Assembly (NCBI GenBank): GCA_030372985.1
Contig: JAUCQB010000045.1
Span: 1 to 59,363 of the forward strand
Reading direction: 5' to 3'
DNA length: 59,363 bases
DNA from: Phycisphaerae bacterium
GTDB lineage: Bacteria > Planctomycetota > Phycisphaerae > UBA1845 > PWPN01
In this document: piece after piece, positions 34,780 to 42,694 of the stretch
Numbering within the stretch: position 1 is the first letter of the stretch
Layout of the letters: each line of letters opens with the position of its first letter
Position numbers and translations under genes: made by a program
The notes under the pieces: generated by a model
What the model saw: only the letters and a program-made list of their open reading frames with translations
The model's database searches: none
What the model was told of the DNA's origin: nothing

Positions 34780-34902
34780 TCTCCGGTCGCGGGTCTGTGC
34801 GACTGTCTTCACCTCGTTGGTGGAGACACACGGGAGCTTGTTTTCTGGAGCGTCGAATGGTTTAATTGAGGGCTGGCAGAATCACAGGCGGGAGCAGGGC
34901 TC

Positions 34903-35364
34903 ATGACAAAGTGGCAATACTGGTCGCCGCTGCTTGTCGGCGGGGTCATCGGTGAGATCTACGGACTGCAGGCCTCCATGAACATCGGAGGCAGTCCGCT
35001 GATCTCGATGGGCGTGCTTCCGTTGGCCTCCGCGCTGGTTGGTGCGATACAGCTTCAGCTTGCCATGTTCGCCGCACAGGCTCTTTTTGCTGCCGTTCTG
35101 CCGGTTCCTTTCGGCAAGAGCATCCGCGGAACCAAGTGCCGCGTGATCGGCTTTCTGATGCTCTTCGGGCCGCTGATCGCCGTGTTCTTCATGCTGAGTG
35201 GTGCGTTTGTCTACCTCGGCGGCCAGCGCCACACGCTGACGTTGTCCTGGCAGATCTGGTTTATCGGCTGGGCCGCGGTCGCAGCCCTGTGCTATCCGGC
35301 GGCCCTGGCGATGTATCTGTACTCCCTGCCCACGGCCAAACCGGACTTTCAGATAGAGGACTGA
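34903..35364 (+). CDS. Small four-helix membrane protein
   Basis: The 153-residue product has about four transmembrane segments (roughly 8-25, 40-65, 80-105, 115-138) and a short polar tail. No family is recognised. Family and substrate are unknown. It follows the BNR gene by 123 bases on the same strand, and thiL follows it. A role in transport or cell envelope is only a guess. The ATG has GGAG about ten bases upstream. Confidence 0.65.
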   Translation: MTKWQYWSPLLVGGVIGEIYGLQASMNIGGSPLISMGVLPLASALVGAIQLQLAMFAAQALFAAVLPVPFGKSIRGTKCRVIGFLMLFGPLIAVFFMLSGAFVYLGGQRHTLTLSWQIWFIGWAAVAALCYPAALAMYLYSLPTAKPDFQIED

Positions 35365-35538
35365 CCAGACTCCTCCGATGCCGCACGGCGAAGCGGAGAA
35401 CTGGCGGCCCCGGTTTTGCCGATGCTGCCCTGCGAAGTGTTTTCGCTGCGCCGCACACGGGTTACGCCGGGCAGGCAGGCCGCCGGTTGCATCTTTCCTC
35501 CCTTTCGCGGAAGAAGGCCGACGGGTAAGCTTGACGCC

Positions 35539-36468
35539 ATGTCCAGGGGTGAAAACGCACTGATCGAGTGGTTGCGACATCGATTCCCGGCCAACCCGGC
35601 GCGGGTGCCCATCGGCATCGGCGACGACATGGCCAGCGTGCGCCTCGATGGGACCCTGCTCCAGATCACGACCGACATGCTGCTGGACGGCGTCCATTTC
35701 GACACCCGGCGTCACATCTATGAGCTGATTGGGAGGAAAGCGATTGCTTGCTCGCTGAGCGACTGTGCCGCCATGGCCTGCCGCCCGCGCGTCGCCACCG
35801 TCAGCCTCGCACTGCACGACGGCATGTCCATGGAGGACGTGAAGCGGCTGTATGAGGGCATGGCGAGCGTCGCCGGCGAGTTTGATTGCGCCATCGTCGG
35901 CGGCGACACCACCAGTTGGCCAGGCAAGCTCGCCATCGACGTGGCCATGCTGGCCGAGCCGATGTCGCCACGCGGGCCGATCCGCCGGTCCGACGGCCGT
36001 GTCGGCGACGGCATCTATGTCAGCGGGCCCCTCGGCGGGAGCGTCGCCGGCAAGCACCTGACCTTCACGCCGCGTCTGGAACTCGCCAGCCGGGTGGTAC
36101 TCGATCCCGCGCTTCACGCGATGATGGACCTGTCCGACGGGCTGTCCATGGATCTGCATCGGATGTGCGCGGCATCTCGATGCGGCGCGGAGTTATCCGC
36201 CGAGGCGATGGAGGAGGTCATCAGCCCGGCCGCTCGGGCCATGTCGCAGGAGGACGGCATCAGCGCGATGGAGCACGCGCTTCATGACGGTGAGGATTTT
36301 GAGCTTCTGGTCACCGGCGGTGAGGGACTGCGGGCCGAGGAGCTGGGCCTGACGCGAATCGGCCGACTGACCACGCCGTCGCGAGAAGGCCAGCCCACGA
36401 TCTGCCTGTGTGATCGGCAGGGACGATTCAGCTACGTCGAGCCGCGAGGATATGAACACTTCCGATGA
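35539..36468 (+). CDS. thiL: Thiamine-monophosphate kinase
   Basis: This enzyme phosphorylates thiamine monophosphate to the active diphosphate. The 309 residues show the ThiL/PurM-type core: GIGDDMA near residue 27, TTDMLLDGVHF, the nucleotide-binding VGGDTTS and AEPMSPRG, MDLSDGLSMDL, and HDGEDFELLVTG near the end. The ATG at 35539 is inferred from the family; ribosome-site sequence is weak and a longer frame exists upstream. Its stop overlaps the tsaE start (ATGA). Confidence 0.94.
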   Translation: MSRGENALIEWLRHRFPANPARVPIGIGDDMASVRLDGTLLQITTDMLLDGVHFDTRRHIYELIGRKAIACSLSDCAAMACRPRVATVSLALHDGMSMEDVKRLYEGMASVAGEFDCAIVGGDTTSWPGKLAIDVAMLAEPMSPRGPIRRSDGRVGDGIYVSGPLGGSVAGKHLTFTPRLELASRVVLDPALHAMMDLSDGLSMDLHRMCAASRCGAELSAEAMEEVISPAARAMSQEDGISAMEHALHDGEDFELLVTGGEGLRAEELGLTRIGRLTTPSREGQPTICLCDRQGRFSYVEPRGYEHFR

Positions 36469-36962
36469 ATCGGCGAACGATCGACATCGCGGACGTCGAG
36501 GCGACCCGCCAGCTTGGGCGACGACTCGGTTCGGCCCTGCGGGTGGGCGACCTGGTTGCTCTCATCGGTCCGCTGGGTTCCGGCAAGACGACGCTGGTCA
36601 AGGGCATCGCCGCCGGCGCGGGCGTGGCCGACCCCCGCCAGGTGAACAGCCCCACGTTTGTCATCGTCAACGAGTACGAAACCAGCCTCTCGTCCGCCCC
36701 GCGAGTCTATCACATCGACGCCTACCGCCTGCGCGGCGGGGGTGATCTTCAGTCGTTGGGATTCGACGAAATGCTTTCGCTGGGGGCGGTCTTGATCGAG
36801 TGGGCCGACCGCGTACAGGACATTCTCCCGCCGAACCATCTGCAGCTTACCATTGAGCCTATCGACGAGCACCGGCGCCGATTTCAGTGCCGGGCCTCCG
36901 GTACGGCCGTCGAGCTTCTCGATCGCCTGGGCGGGCCGAGTGGATTGTCTGGCCCGCCGTGA
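36465..36962 (+). CDS. tsaE: tRNA threonylcarbamoyladenosine synthesis protein TsaE
   Basis: TsaE is the ATPase that resets the TsaBD complex during t6A tRNA modification. The 165-residue protein has the P-loop GPLGSGKT (35-42), NSPTFVIVNEY, HIDAYRL (83-89) and LIEWADR, the family's ordered motifs. It overlaps thiL by four bases and is likely co-translated. TsaB and TsaD are not in the window. The tail after residue 140 is Gly/Pro-rich and variable. Confidence 0.95.
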   Translation: MNRRTIDIADVEATRQLGRRLGSALRVGDLVALIGPLGSGKTTLVKGIAAGAGVADPRQVNSPTFVIVNEYETSLSSAPRVYHIDAYRLRGGGDLQSLGFDEMLSLGAVLIEWADRVQDILPPNHLQLTIEPIDEHRRRFQCRASGTAVELLDRLGGPSGLSGPP

Positions 36963-37039
36963 ACGGTTAGAATGCCTCCTCCATACTGGCCAGCGGACCG
37001 CACAAGGCGGATCAGAGACTGATAAGTAGAGGGCTGACA

Positions 37040-37237
37040 ATGGCTTGCGAACTTCAGGTATACAACGCGGAAACCAAGACCAAGCAGGCGTACGTCTGCG
37101 ACGAGGACAACGCCGGCCGGATGGTGGAAAACGACTTCGCCGCCAAGGGCACCGGTGAATACACCGATACCAGCGGCAAGAAGTTCGTCGTTGACTGGAC
37201 GAAGCAGCGCCTCGTCGGTTTCAAGCGGGGCAACTGA
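37040..37237 (+). CDS. Small conserved-looking protein of unknown function
   Basis: The 65-residue protein is hydrophilic with one central charged stretch and ends in a basic VDWTKQRLVGFKRGN. No domain is recognised. Coding is supported by AGAGGG six bases before the ATG, a lone open frame with balanced codon use, and spacing of 77 bases after tsaE on the same strand. Nothing shows its role. Confidence 0.7.
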   Translation: MACELQVYNAETKTKQAYVCDEDNAGRMVENDFAAKGTGEYTDTSGKKFVVDWTKQRLVGFKRGN

Positions 37238-37566
37238 GTAGAAACGCGGAACAATGACAGTGTGGAACCGGGCATCTTGCCGGTCAGCAACGGGCTGGGG
37301 AAGCCCGGTTTGAAGGACTTTGCGTTCCTGCTTAGGCAAGCTGATATTGCCTCCGCTCGATCGCGGTGATCCGAGTCGCAAGCGACGGCCGAGATGCGCC
37401 GATTGTCGTCCCCGGGTGGAACGTCAGAGGCCGGCCCGCCCGCCCAAAACGGCCGTCGTGAACCCTTGCAGCAACAACCGTGCGAGAATCAGAGAAGAGG
37501 CTGCCGGCCGTCATGATTTGCCGAGCCGCCCGAACTCAACTATACTGGTTGACCCTGACAGCCACC
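37238..37566. other. Gap between the 65-residue gene and tRNA-Glu
   Basis: No supported gene in these 329 bases. The arms AACCGGGC (37266) and GCCCGGTT (37303) could pair, but the loop is long and no T-tract follows. Confidence 0.5.
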
Positions 37567-37639
37567 GGCCCCATCGTCTAGTGGCCTAGGACACCGGCTT
37601 TTCACGCCGGCAACGGGGGTTCGAATCCCCCTGGGGTCA
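37567..37639 (+). tRNA. tRNA-Glu (anticodon TTC)
   Basis: The cloverleaf is complete: acceptor GGCCCCA with TGGGGTC (one G-U), D-arm with TCTAGTGGCCTAGGAC, anticodon stem CCGGC/GCCGG around loop TTTTCAC with anticodon TTC, T-arm GGGGG-TTCGAAT-CCCCC, discriminator A. CCA is not encoded. It reads GAA and GAG. Confidence 0.97.
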
Positions 37640-37802
37640 TGCTGGCATGGGGAACATTTGAGCTGCTATCGGTATCTCTCGGCAATTCAAGGCTTTCCGG
37701 TTTCTCGCTTAGCGACGCGTACTCACTAGAAACGGCGTTTCCGCAGCATACTGTGCCGGATTCTGTGTCGCGCTGTTTGGTCTCCTGTAGGGCCGCCGCC
37801 GG

Positions 37803-38252
37803 TCAGAACGTGCGTTTGGAGTCCAACAGAACGCAGATCGGCCCGTCGTTGATGGAGTTGACTTCCATGTGGGCCCGGAAGACGCCCTTGGCGACCGCCA
37901 GGCCCATGCCGACGAGCAGCTCGCAGAGGCGTTCGTAGAGGCTCAATGCCAGTTCCGGCCCGGCCGCGGCGTCGAAGGAGGGACGGCGGCCCTTGCGGGC
38001 GTCAGCCTGAAGGGTAAAGGCACTGATCACCAGTACCCCCCCACCGACCTCCGAGACGTTCAGGTTCATCTTGCCGTCGGGGTCATTGAAGATGCGGAGC
38101 CCGGCCACCTTCTCGGCGATGTACCGGGCGTCGGCTTCGGTGTCATCGACGGCGACCCCGGCGTAAACGAGGAGCCCCTGGCTGACCGATCCCACGACCT
38201 GGCCGTCGACCGTCACGTTTGCCTCGTGGACCCGCTGAACCGCTGCTCGCAT
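37803..38252 (-). CDS. dtd: D-aminoacyl-tRNA deacylase
   Basis: DTD removes D-amino acids and glycine from mischarged tRNA. The 149-residue product starts MRAAVQRVHEANVTVDG, has KMNLNVSEVGGGVLVISAFTL with Thr80, RKGRRPSF, and the Gly137-cis-Pro138 motif in NDGPIC. Two positions differ from the usual enzyme: SQFTL reads SAFTL, and GPVT reads GPIC (Cys140). GGAG nine bases before the ATG at 38252 supports the start over a longer frame. It faces tRNA-Glu on the other strand. Confidence 0.93.
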   Translation of the reverse strand: MRAAVQRVHEANVTVDGQVVGSVSQGLLVYAGVAVDDTEADARYIAEKVAGLRIFNDPDGKMNLNVSEVGGGVLVISAFTLQADARKGRRPSFDAAAGPELALSLYERLCELLVGMGLAVAKGVFRAHMEVNSINDGPICVLLDSKRTF

Positions 38253-38357
38253 TTCGTTACACTCCGCGCGCCCGCGCCGCTGCGCCCACGGACAATCGGC
38301 ATCGCCTGATACCAATGAACAAATCTGCCCTTGCCCTTTCGCACGGGCAAGGGCCGC

Positions 38358-40445
38358 TCAGGCGTCGTTTTGCGATCCGCCAAACAGCACGGGCTCGGTC
38401 CTACCACTCAAGAATCCGGAAATGCCGTCGCCCCACCGTGAGGCGGCAAACCCGGCCGCGATCGACGCGACGGCCAGCGCAATCCCCGCCCATCTGATCA
38501 CCCGCAGCAGTCGGGCCGGCTGTCTCTCGTGGGCAACCCACGCCCAGAGGCCGGCCGACAGAAAGATGAGCATGGCATAATAGTAGGGTGCGGCGATATT
38601 CGTCCAGCCGGTCGCATCCTGCAGCTTCCAGAAGCACATCGCCGCACACAGAACCGCGACGGCGGCGAACGTCCTCGGACCGACGAGCAGCGATGCCAGC
38701 AAGTACAGGATGATTAAGCAACCGAAGGTCAGGGGCGGAACCCATGAGAGCATCAGTTGCGGATCGCCGAGCAGAACGCCGCCGATGGACGACAGGGGCA
38801 TGACGACCACGCCTGACAGGTAAACCGGCTCGAACAAGGCCTGCCAATCTTCAGTTCGAGCCAGCAGGCTGCCAAGGATCACCAGGACCGCTCCGACCAC
38901 GGCGGTTACCGCGGGCCAGTACAGCGCCCAAGTATGACCCAGCAGTCCGTGCGGCGTTCGAATGATGGCAAACATCAGCGCCGAGGCCACCGCCAGAACC
39001 AGCAACCATCCGATCGTGGACTTCATCGTCCGGCGCACGGCCATCAGCAGGACCAGTATCAGCAGGCCGTTGGCCGCCAGGCCCCAACCCCACCGCCAGG
39101 CGCCACCGTCAACGCTGCCATAGGGCAGGGCCGGCCAAAAAGCCAGGTAGAACGAGATCAGGACGGCAACGGCCGCAACGAAAAAGCCGACCTGTCGGGC
39201 GGTGTGGACCAGATGCCCGGTCGTCGTCCAGGCCAGCCCGGCGTCAAGCTGCTGTCGCCAGAAGGCGGCGAACCAGAACCACACGCCGGCCATGAGAGCA
39301 AGCCCAAACAGGACCCTGTTGAAGACCTCTGCCCAGGCTGGCCCGGTCCACCAGATGGGCAGCGACGGGAAACACGCTACCACCAGCGAGACGACGCCCA
39401 GCGTGATCAGGGCGATTCCGACATCAGCGAGGTTCTCGTTCCACTGGCGGTGCGCAAGCACCAGGACGGCCAATCCCCCAATGAGGCCGGCCGGGCCGGT
39501 CAGAGGAAGAACCAGTTGAGTGCAGCCCAGGAGCAGGACAATGGCCGCCAGGATACCCATGCTGTAGCGGAACCCGAGCCCGTCGGCGGGCGGTTGCGCG
39601 AGCACGTACAGGCTGGCCGGCCACGCACCTTGTCTGCGGCGACGGTATGCCAGGCCGGTACCCGCGACGAACACCCCGGCGACCACGGCCATGAGCAGCG
39701 CGAGCACATTAAGCCAGCGGCTCATGAAGACACGTCCTTCGGCATCCTGGCTGAAAGCCGGGATCTGAAGAGCGGCCCACATGGCCGCAAGAACCGCCAG
39801 CCACAACAGAGCCGTCAGGAACTCGCGGTTGCCGCTGCAATGCCAGGCGAGCACCGTCGCGCCGCCGACCAATGCCAGGTCCGCGAATCCCGAGGTCCAG
39901 ATCGGCACTCGCGGCGTCGCCGCATACTGCCACATGAGCATGCGAAACAGGATCTCGACAACGACCGCATAGAGGATCAGCAGGACGGCGGACAAGCCGG
40001 TTGTGGCGACGCTCAGCTTCAGCATCTGCATCAGCTTGCGGCATGTGGCTCCAGGGACATCCGAGGTGTACCACCCCCCCGCCAGATAGACCGGCAACAT
40101 CAGCACGAAGCACAGGCCGGCGCAGAGATGCCCGACCAGGGCCGGAACGGGAACTTGAGGATTCCAACTGAGGACAATGGCACCGAGCGACGCGGTGGGC
40201 AGTAGTATGAGCAAGGCCACCCAGAAAATGACGCGATCCCTCGCCACCGGCACACTCCGTTCGGGCACAAACCCGACACACTCATGCTTGTTCCGTTTCC
40301 GTTCACGGCCGCCTGACCGACGATCCACTGCCGACAGGGTAGCGGATTCCCCGAACGGGTCAATCGGGACGCCGAGTCGACGACGACCCGCAGCCCGGCA
40401 GGCCAGCCTCAAGACGGCCTTGCCCCGCGGGGCATGATCAGACAT
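38358..40445 (-). CDS. Large polytopic membrane protein of unknown function
   Basis: The 695-residue product has a basic, hydrophilic N-terminus of about 65 residues and then some 18-20 transmembrane segments to the end, with only short loops. No soluble domain or transporter motif is recognisable. It could be a lipid- or glycan-handling membrane enzyme or a transporter; neither is supported. The ATG at 40445 is the preferred start. It lies 105 bases upstream of dtd and is divergent from efp. Confidence 0.8.
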   Translation of the reverse strand: MSDHAPRGKAVLRLACRAAGRRRLGVPIDPFGESATLSAVDRRSGGRERKRNKHECVGFVPERSVPVARDRVIFWVALLILLPTASLGAIVLSWNPQVPVPALVGHLCAGLCFVLMLPVYLAGGWYTSDVPGATCRKLMQMLKLSVATTGLSAVLLILYAVVVEILFRMLMWQYAATPRVPIWTSGFADLALVGGATVLAWHCSGNREFLTALLWLAVLAAMWAALQIPAFSQDAEGRVFMSRWLNVLALLMAVVAGVFVAGTGLAYRRRRQGAWPASLYVLAQPPADGLGFRYSMGILAAIVLLLGCTQLVLPLTGPAGLIGGLAVLVLAHRQWNENLADVGIALITLGVVSLVVACFPSLPIWWTGPAWAEVFNRVLFGLALMAGVWFWFAAFWRQQLDAGLAWTTTGHLVHTARQVGFFVAAVAVLISFYLAFWPALPYGSVDGGAWRWGWGLAANGLLILVLLMAVRRTMKSTIGWLLVLAVASALMFAIIRTPHGLLGHTWALYWPAVTAVVGAVLVILGSLLARTEDWQALFEPVYLSGVVVMPLSSIGGVLLGDPQLMLSWVPPLTFGCLIILYLLASLLVGPRTFAAVAVLCAAMCFWKLQDATGWTNIAAPYYYAMLIFLSAGLWAWVAHERQPARLLRVIRWAGIALAVASIAAGFAASRWGDGISGFLSGRTEPVLFGGSQNDA

Positions 40446-40676
40446 ATTCCCATCGCGGCGTCTCGGCAAGGTTCATCGCCGGCCGACCCTGGGTCACCAG
40501 GCGACCCGACGGGAACTTGACTACGGGGGCCTGTTCTGAGAAACTATCGGCCAAAGGCCCGGCAAACCCGCCGGCCCTTTCACCTCCGCGATTCCCGCGA
40601 TTGTGAGAGGAACATCGGGGCGACGAGATCAGGAGACGACCCCGCCGTCAGGGCGGCAGATAGCAGAGAGCACTGA

Positions 40677-41237
40677 ATGGTTAAGGCAAGCGAACTGAAA
40701 CGCGGTCAGGTCATCGATTATAGCGGCACGCGCTTCACGATCAAGGACATCCAGCACGTGGCCAAGGGCAACTGGCGAAGTTACTACCAGGTAAAGCTGA
40801 AGAATTTCGTCACCGGTCAGATTATCGACCAGCGCATGGCGGTCGACGACCGGATCGAGCTGGTTTTCGTCGAGACCAAGGATTTCGAGTACCTTTACAA
40901 GGACGGCAACGAATACGTCCTGGCCGACCCCGAGACCTACGATCAGACGCCTGTCAGCGCCGACCTGTTCGGCGACTCGCTTCAGTTCCTGAAGGAGAAC
41001 ATCCGGGTGACCTGTTCGATCATCGACGGCAAGATAGTCAACATCGAGTTGCCCAACACGGTCGAACTGGCGGTCAAGGACACTCCTCCGGTGGTCAAAG
41101 GGGCAACAGCCACCAACCAGCCCAAGGAAGCGATCCTGGAGACCGGCGCGAAGGTCAGAGTCCCGGCTTTCATCCAGGTCGGCGAGGTCGTCCGAGTGGA
41201 CACCCGCACCGGCGAGTACCTCGAACGGGCCAAGTGA
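40677..41237 (+). CDS. efp: Elongation factor P, variant with Asn-Trp-Arg loop tip
   Basis: EF-P frees ribosomes stalled on proline-rich stretches. The 186-residue protein has the three EF-P beta domains: KOW-like (1-65, KRGQVIDYSGT), OB (66-125, YLYKDGNEYVLADPETYDQ) and C-terminal (126-186, ending RVDTRTGEYLERAK). Aligned on GQV and VKLKN with a constant offset of two, the residue matching the modified Lys34 of E. coli is Asn32, in the tip KGNWRSYY. It therefore cannot carry lysylation by EpmA and resembles the EfpL/YeiP side of the family. No epmA or earP is nearby. Confidence 0.92.
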   Translation: MVKASELKRGQVIDYSGTRFTIKDIQHVAKGNWRSYYQVKLKNFVTGQIIDQRMAVDDRIELVFVETKDFEYLYKDGNEYVLADPETYDQTPVSADLFGDSLQFLKENIRVTCSIIDGKIVNIELPNTVELAVKDTPPVVKGATATNQPKEAILETGAKVRVPAFIQVGEVVRVDTRTGEYLERAK

Positions 41238-41481
41238 GCCCTGCCGCCGTCAGCCCACACACTACCGACATGTTTCCCGCCCGCGGACGAGCTCCGTGGG
41301 CGTTGCCTTTGAGGGGCAGGGACGAGCGGCGCAGGACGAGGACAGCGAGGTGAGTCGTGGGTAACGAATGGGGCGAAGAGCAAGTCTGAGAGAGCCGACG
41401 GCTTACTTGGAGTGAGCCTGTCGAGGCCATGCTGCCCGTGTCTGCCGCTCGAGAGCAAGGCTTCGCCGGACGCGCCCTACA

Positions 41482-42675
41482 TCACTGGGCTATTTTCAAT
41501 CGCCCCGACCGGGGCTCGGTCCGCCGGCCGGCTTCCCGGAGCGTAGCTTGATCATCCGGGTGAATCGAGCCGTCGGCCAGGGGGCCGGTGTTGAGCAGCA
41601 AGTTGGCATTCTGGGCCCGGGCGTCGGCCAGCATCTTCATCACGTCGTCAGCGGTCTTGTGCTTGCCATCGGTCGACTTCTCGTAGCCCCAGGCGGCAGG
41701 CTGCAGCGTATCGCAGATCTCAACCGGCTTGCCCCGATTCTTCTCCCACACGGCGATGGCCGCGTCGCCGCCCCGCTTGAGGGCCGCCGCCTTGCGCTCC
41801 GGGGCGACAAAGTCCTCGTCGCCATTGGCCCCCTGCTTGAACGAGATCAGGCATCCCGGCTGCAGCGAACGAATCAGCCCGTACGTCTCCGTTATGGGGA
41901 ACAGTTCCGGCCGCCCGTAGTAACCCATGAGCGGATCGAGCCAGAGACCCGCGATCGGGCCGTACTGGGTCAACAGCTCACGCATCTGGGCATGCACGAA
42001 GTCAAGGTAGTGCCGGAAGTCCTCATCCTTGCGGAAAAGATAAGTCGGCTCGGCCTTGTCATAAGCCGGCCGTGCCGCCGGGCACCGCTCATCGCGAGGG
42101 AAGAAGTACGGGTGCTTCCAGTCCAGCGCGTAGGAGTAGTAGAGGAACAGGCCAAGCTTCTTCTTGCGGCAGGCCTCGGCCAGTTCCCCGACCAGGTCGC
42201 GTTTGGCCGGACTGTTCACGCTGCTGTAGTCCGTCTGGGCAGTGCGGAACAGGCAGAAGCTGTCGTGGTGACGAGAGGTGATGTTGACGTACTTCATCCC
42301 GGCCGCCAGGGCCAGGTCGGTAATGCGGTCAGCGTCGAACTTCTCGGCCGTAAACGTGTCCTTGAGCTTCACGTAGTCGCCGACCGGAATCTTGTCCTTG
42401 TACATCACCCACTCGCCCCGTCCCAACTGACTGTAAAGTCCGTAGTGCATGAACAAGCCGAAGCCGGCGCTGCGGAACCATTGAAGCGAAGCCTTCCGAG
42501 GATCGGCGCGATAATCTGCCTTGGCACACGACATGTGCGGAGGCACCGACGACGTGCAGCCGGACACATTCGGCAGCAGCCAAAGCGCCGCCGCCGAGCC
42601 GGAAGCCGTGAGCAAGCCGCGCCGGCTGACCGGATTCATCCATGATCCCGATGAGGGTCTGGTTTCGTCTCTCAC
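41482..42675 (-). CDS. Tat-exported alpha-L-fucosidase (GH29), catalytic domain only
   Basis: A GH29 retaining fucosidase should release alpha-linked L-fucose outside the cytoplasm. The 397-residue product has a twin-arginine signal (SRRGLL, about 17-22) ending in VSGC, so it may be a Tat lipoprotein with Cys40. GH29 blocks are FGLFMHYGLYS (72-82), TSRHHDSFCLF (133-143) and GLWLDPLMGYYG with Asp247 as the likely nucleophile. The protein stops near the end of the barrel and lacks the usual C-terminal beta-sandwich. The GTG at 42675 has AGGAG five bases upstream. It is last in the nine-gene operon, 19 bases after its neighbour. Confidence 0.92.
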   Translation of the reverse strand: MRDETRPSSGSWMNPVSRRGLLTASGSAAALWLLPNVSGCTSSVPPHMSCAKADYRADPRKASLQWFRSAGFGLFMHYGLYSQLGRGEWVMYKDKIPVGDYVKLKDTFTAEKFDADRITDLALAAGMKYVNITSRHHDSFCLFRTAQTDYSSVNSPAKRDLVGELAEACRKKKLGLFLYYSYALDWKHPYFFPRDERCPAARPAYDKAEPTYLFRKDEDFRHYLDFVHAQMRELLTQYGPIAGLWLDPLMGYYGRPELFPITETYGLIRSLQPGCLISFKQGANGDEDFVAPERKAAALKRGGDAAIAVWEKNRGKPVEICDTLQPAAWGYEKSTDGKHKTADDVMKMLADARAQNANLLLNTGPLADGSIHPDDQATLREAGRRTEPRSGRLKIAQ

Positions 42676-42694
42676 GGAAACTCCTACACCCTGT

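Noticed and set aside
34882..36159. Minus-strand frame of 425 codons
   Set aside because: Antisense to the small membrane protein and thiL; no recognisable motif.
37266..37310. Terminator after the 65-residue gene
   Set aside because: Eight-bp arms are separated by about 29 bases and no T-tract follows.
40553..40580. Inverted repeat with 11-base arms upstream of efp
   Set aside because: One internal mismatch, no T-tract, and it is in a divergent promoter region; a terminator is not sensible there and other roles are not supported.
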